In this document: one piece after another, positions 60,596 through 64,000 of the stretch
Numbering within the stretch: the first letter of the stretch is position 1
How the letters are laid out: each line of letters begins with the position of its first letter
Assembly: GCA_040954595.2 (NCBI GenBank)
Contig: CM082597.2
Coordinates: 620,001 to 684,000 of the forward strand
Direction: 5' to 3'
DNA length: 64,000 bases
Origin: Balanoglossus misakiensis
Taxonomy: Eukaryota; Hemichordata
The notes under the pieces: generated by a model
Database searches by the model: none
Told to the model about the DNA's origin: nothing
Seen by the model: the letters and a program-made list of their open reading frames with translations, nothing else
Translations under genes and position numbers: made by a program

Positions 60596-63141
60596 TCATA
60601 CCTTATCCACTTCCATTTCTGTTCTGTCGATGGTGGTATTTCCGTTGTTTGTTGAAGAGACCTCTGCAGCCTCGTTTGACCCCAGGAAGCTCGCAATCCG
60701 GTCACGCAGGCTGGCAATTTCCTCTTCTTTCTGTAGACGGAACAGTACATGTGTTAACAATGATGGAAAAGTCAATCTGGTAACTTTGAATTGCGAGAAG
60801 CAAGTTGTGCCATATGGGCCCCATCTCTGCAGCTGCTGACAGGATGACAACAACCCTTCTAATTATCGACAGACAATGAAGTCTCATTACTAGCGTTTTT
60901 AAACATTAATTTTGTGGTATTCAGTTTGTAAAGCCATTGAAAGCTAGATGCAAATTCAACTTACATCCACCAGTGACGCTTCCAAAGAAACGATAACTTT
61001 ATCCATTTCCACAATTTTCTTACTGAGGCTCTTCTCGCGATGCCCGGATGTGGATGCTGGGTGTACTTTGTTGACACTGGGGGCAGGACCTTGTTTCTCG
61101 TTCACAATGGTTGTTATTTTTAGATCGGCGTCTATTGGGGTATTTCTCAGGGCAAGCACCTGCAGATTGAAAGAAGGGGAGGGAGGTAATAAGTTTTGGA
61201 GATCGACAGGGTTTTGCAAGAAACCAGCCACAATTAGCTAGATCAGTCTTCATTGTATAGAGCATTTACTGGCCCTTACCTTGGGAAAGAAGACAAGACA
61301 CAGAGTGATGGACGTGCAGAACAGGATGAAGGACGCCACCAAACAGTAAGCCACGGTCACCTGATCTCCAAGGACAGCACTGATTGGTGCTCCGATTATA
61401 CACAATGTTGCAACATTGTAAATTGACAGACCAATGTATTTACTGTCATTCAGTTCTGGGATAGTGACTTTCCTGGGAAAGTAGAACATTGTTAGTATTA
61501 TTTCCAAATATCAAATAAATATCGAACATTCAAAGGTCACATAGTTTAACCCTTCCACCCTCAGTTCCCTCTTTAGAGGTCCAAACTTACCATAGAAAAC
61601 AATGGGTTTGGACTGAACCATGGTGGTGAAAGGGTATGATACTTGGATAGTGGATTTGCAAAGCATGGATGAGTCATGTAATCATACCTGGTTTCCCATG
61701 CTAATCTGGCACCGTAGAGTAACAGCATCACTTTCACCGAGTATATGGTACCTCGCCAAATATACGGATTGTATTTGACTGACTGACAACATTCCAACTG
61801 GGGTACAATGATGATGTCATCGCCATCATAGTCATACTAGAAAGAAATGAACGATGAATGAATGAAGGAAAGAATCAATTAAAAGTTAATCAACCAGCAA
61901 TTCAACAAACTAACAACCAAACAACCAAACAAATCATGCAAGAAACAATGAATATTATTTGAAGTACAATTTGAGAACATAAATACTTACTGTTATCGTC
62001 AAATTTCGTATCACTCTTTGTGGGGGGTCTACAACCATCCATGTGGTCAAAATAATCACGTCAATGACCAATAAGATCACAATTGTCAGGAATAAATGAT
62101 AGTCCTTGATAACCTGTCGGAAACAAAAGCAGCGATGTATTATTATGAAAGGTCACGGTAAATCTATTCATGGATCTCGAGAGGAAATACGACCAATCAG
62201 ACATTCATTAGCAGGCAGAACATTTGATCGACGAGATTGGCAAGTTTCAATTTTCATATCGAGCTTATTCATAAAATCTTCCGACCATTTCAATCCTACA
62301 CAGAGGATCTAAAACTTAGATAAGACAGTACACGGACGTAAAGTCATGCATATAGGGGTCATGAAAGTGACCTATACATAAACTCACCCTCTTTTTCTTG
62401 GTGGCGTTAGTAAAAATGACGTAGACTCTCCAAGTTTTTGAAAACAAACCACCAAATGCCAGAGTAAAACCGAGACACAGAGTCCATATCCGTGCCTGTA
62501 ATGCAAAGTCATGTATTACAGTTTGTAATGCTTTGTATAAAACTAGAATAAGTCTATTATGAGCATTGCGTTAATGATCAGCCTCAGGTCATGCTTTCTG
62601 GTAACAAAACACGCTAAGCAAGAACAAATCCCCTTTTTTCTGTTCCACATTGGACTTGGAAAATATGCCCTGCTGTTAACAACTGGAACTTGTGGTGTGA
62701 ACGTGCAATATGACACGTCTTCCCTGGAGTGTTCGGTCGAGATTTTGCGAAGGAGTCTTGAAGTATTCTTGAGTAGGGTATCTGCGTGCAATTTTAACTC
62801 CTTGTTCCAACCGGCACCATTCTGTCTTATCTGACTGAGTTGCTAATGTATCGAACTGTGTCAAATTTCACCCACTGACACACTGTTGTCATCTGGGCAG
62901 TAGCCCTTGAAGGAGATTTGCAATTATGGGGCATGACAAGTCTTAAAGGTCGTCGGTAATCTTATGTGCAACCGTGGAAGACTAATGTTAATAAATTGCC
63001 AATCTTACCCTGCAAACAAAGATGAAGCCATCGGGTCCAACCAGTGCGCCATCAACACCGAACAAGCAAACTGACACGTAGCAGACAACACTACCAAACG
63101 CGATGACGTTATTCATTTTGGGACTTGAGAGTTTAATCAGC
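60596..63141 (-). CDS. GABBR2: GABA-B receptor subunit 2-like, 3' half (TM2 to C terminus)
   Basis: Seven minus-strand exons join in frame: 63141-63009, 62495-62388, 62113-61991, 61836-61688, 61472-61280, 61159-60965, 60730-60596. They encode about 344 C-terminal residues of a class C G-protein-coupled receptor. KLSSPKMNN precedes TM2, [11 protein letters not shown] ends TM3, VIKDYH starts the loop before TM4, and LECCQ plus the [16 protein letters not shown] helix is TM5. [19 protein letters not shown] opens TM6, and [14 protein letters not shown] closes TM7. The TM6 entry matches the GABBR2 pattern ([15 protein letters not shown]), not GABBR1 (KINDHRAVGMAIYNV). After a Pro/Ser linker, a coiled coil ([35 protein letters not shown]) is the expected site of GB1-GB2 pairing. 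The ligand-binding domain and TM1 lie beyond the window. The tail is short, and the terminal GTATGA could also be read as a donor, so the stop at 60,596 is likely but not certain. Confidence 0.88.
61900..61936. repeat. Short ACAAAC-type low-complexity tract in a GABA-B intron
   Basis: Imperfect AACAAAC/AACCAAAC units in the intron between the exons at 61,688-61,836 and 61,991-62,113. Non-coding. Confidence 0.6.
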
Positions 63142-64000
63142 CTGAGAAGAGAAAAAAAGAAGATTCTAGGTCATACAATAGGCATGGCCACATAAGCGTT
63201 GTACCACAGGGAAATGAGGTATTGGTCAGTATAATATCGACCAACTGGTTGTATTTTATGCAGTAGCGGAGATGGATATCAACATTTTAGGGACAGGATT
63301 ATTTGCACACCGATTTCTGCTCGCAGGAATCAACCAAGTTGTCTGCGAACAAAGACATCTACATAAAAGATTTGCCCCACGTGTTGTTCCATCTTGAGAT
63401 GAATTAATCAATATGCAGTGCATGTTCGCTGAGAGCTCACCCGTATCAAATGACGTAGTTCGAACCCTTTCCACTTTTTACGACAAATCAATGTAATTGT
63501 CAGTTTAGAAGCTTCATTAAGGACAGATAACTGCACTTTGATTACTTTGAACGCCACAAGTTCACTGAAGCACGTTTCATGTCTTACTTCTCTGTCATAT
63601 CTTTGCGGATTCAAACATACGGCATCAGATACAAGCTCATTTGACATTCCAATCTAATCCACGCCTTGCCATGCCGGGACCTTCTCGCTGCATGAATAAC
63701 GATACGACTGACAGGGATTTCTATAAACTTTTTACACACGGGTAATCGTGTAGGGTACGGAGACATTCCAGTGACATAAAGCCAAATGGTTGCCATGGTA
63801 TCACACCATCAACGATTCTTGTAGGTTTTGCAAAGGTAAAGCGTTTTTAAATGAAGACATGCGTCTGTTGTCAACTCAGAAGAATGTGCAGCTTCTGGTA
63901 TCACAGGCAGCAGGTGCGATAGAGACAGTGGTTATATCCTGTCCTTTGAAGTCGACATCGAAAACCAATCCAAAAACTACAAAACTTGATAAGAAGCCCG
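63142..64000. other. Intron of the GABA-B gene, no exon recognised
   Basis: The exon ending at 63,141 begins with the acceptor CTTCTCAG on the minus strand, so more exons must lie upstream, to the right. I looked here for the TM1 exon and found no segment with TM1-like hydrophobicity in an open minus-strand frame bounded by splice sites. Short open frames present have no receptor features. Confidence 0.55.

Noticed and set aside
63256-63796. Minus-strand frames as candidate TM1 exon of the GABA-B gene
   Set aside because: No membrane-spanning stretch and no fitting splice sites in phase with the exon at 63,009-63,141. Treated as intron.
45853-64000. tRNA, rRNA or other standard RNA genes
   Set aside because: No cloverleaf box A/B pairs or rRNA-like segments were recognised by eye in the single-copy region.

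Overview
The window is eukaryotic and comes from an animal. The single-copy part (about 45.9-64 kb) holds genes split by GT-AG introns, with TATA promoters, AATAAA signals and bilaterian protein families: C-type lectin, EGF, glycoside hydrolase family 9 (GH9) and a GABA-B receptor. An animal-type GH9 gene joined to lectin and EGF modules suggests a marine invertebrate. I lean towards a non-vertebrate deuterostome such as a lancelet or hemichordate, but the sequence alone does not settle this and a lophotrochozoan is possible.

Layout. Positions 1 to about 45,850 are almost pure satellite DNA made of three related short-monomer families. Family A (88 bp) fills 1-5,660 and 18,859-30,660. Family B (87 bp, opposite orientation) fills 5,661-18,758. 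Family C (88 bp, same orientation as A) fills about 30,661-45,480 and ends in a degenerate edge at about 45,852. A 100-N assembly gap (18,759-18,858) separates B from the second A block. B and C contain nested higher-order repeats, including a clear 10-monomer, 870-bp unit in B. None of the satellite reading frames looks like a gene, although 87 is a multiple of 3 and so leaves two overlapping frames open for more than 2 kb.

Genes. (1) 46,832-53,752, plus strand: a 17-exon gene that I could join in frame from start to stop (833 aa). It encodes signal peptide, acidic linker, C-type lectin, EGF, C-type lectin, EGF and a full-length GH9 domain. (2) 56,262-57,230, plus strand: an intronless coding exon behind a non-coding first exon, giving a secreted protein that is nearly one-fifth methionine. 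(3) 58,809-59,798, plus strand: the same gene layout, giving a secreted, very acidic protein. (4) 63,141-60,596, minus strand: the 3' half of a GABA-B receptor subunit 2-like gene (TM2 to TM7 plus C-terminal coiled coil). Its 5' exons lie beyond the window.

Genes 1-3 are all predicted to be secreted, lie in one orientation and each has its own TATA box. The lectin/EGF/GH9 protein looks like an extracellular carbohydrate-binding enzyme. Genes 2 and 3 share a promoter-leader-intron-coding-exon plan, but I do not recognise their families. No functional link between the three is shown by the sequence. Gene 4 is convergent with gene 3, with about 0.8 kb between the stop codons. The most notable items are the lectin/EGF/GH9 fusion, the pair of unrecognised secreted proteins, and the mosaic satellite with an inversion junction and higher-order structure.
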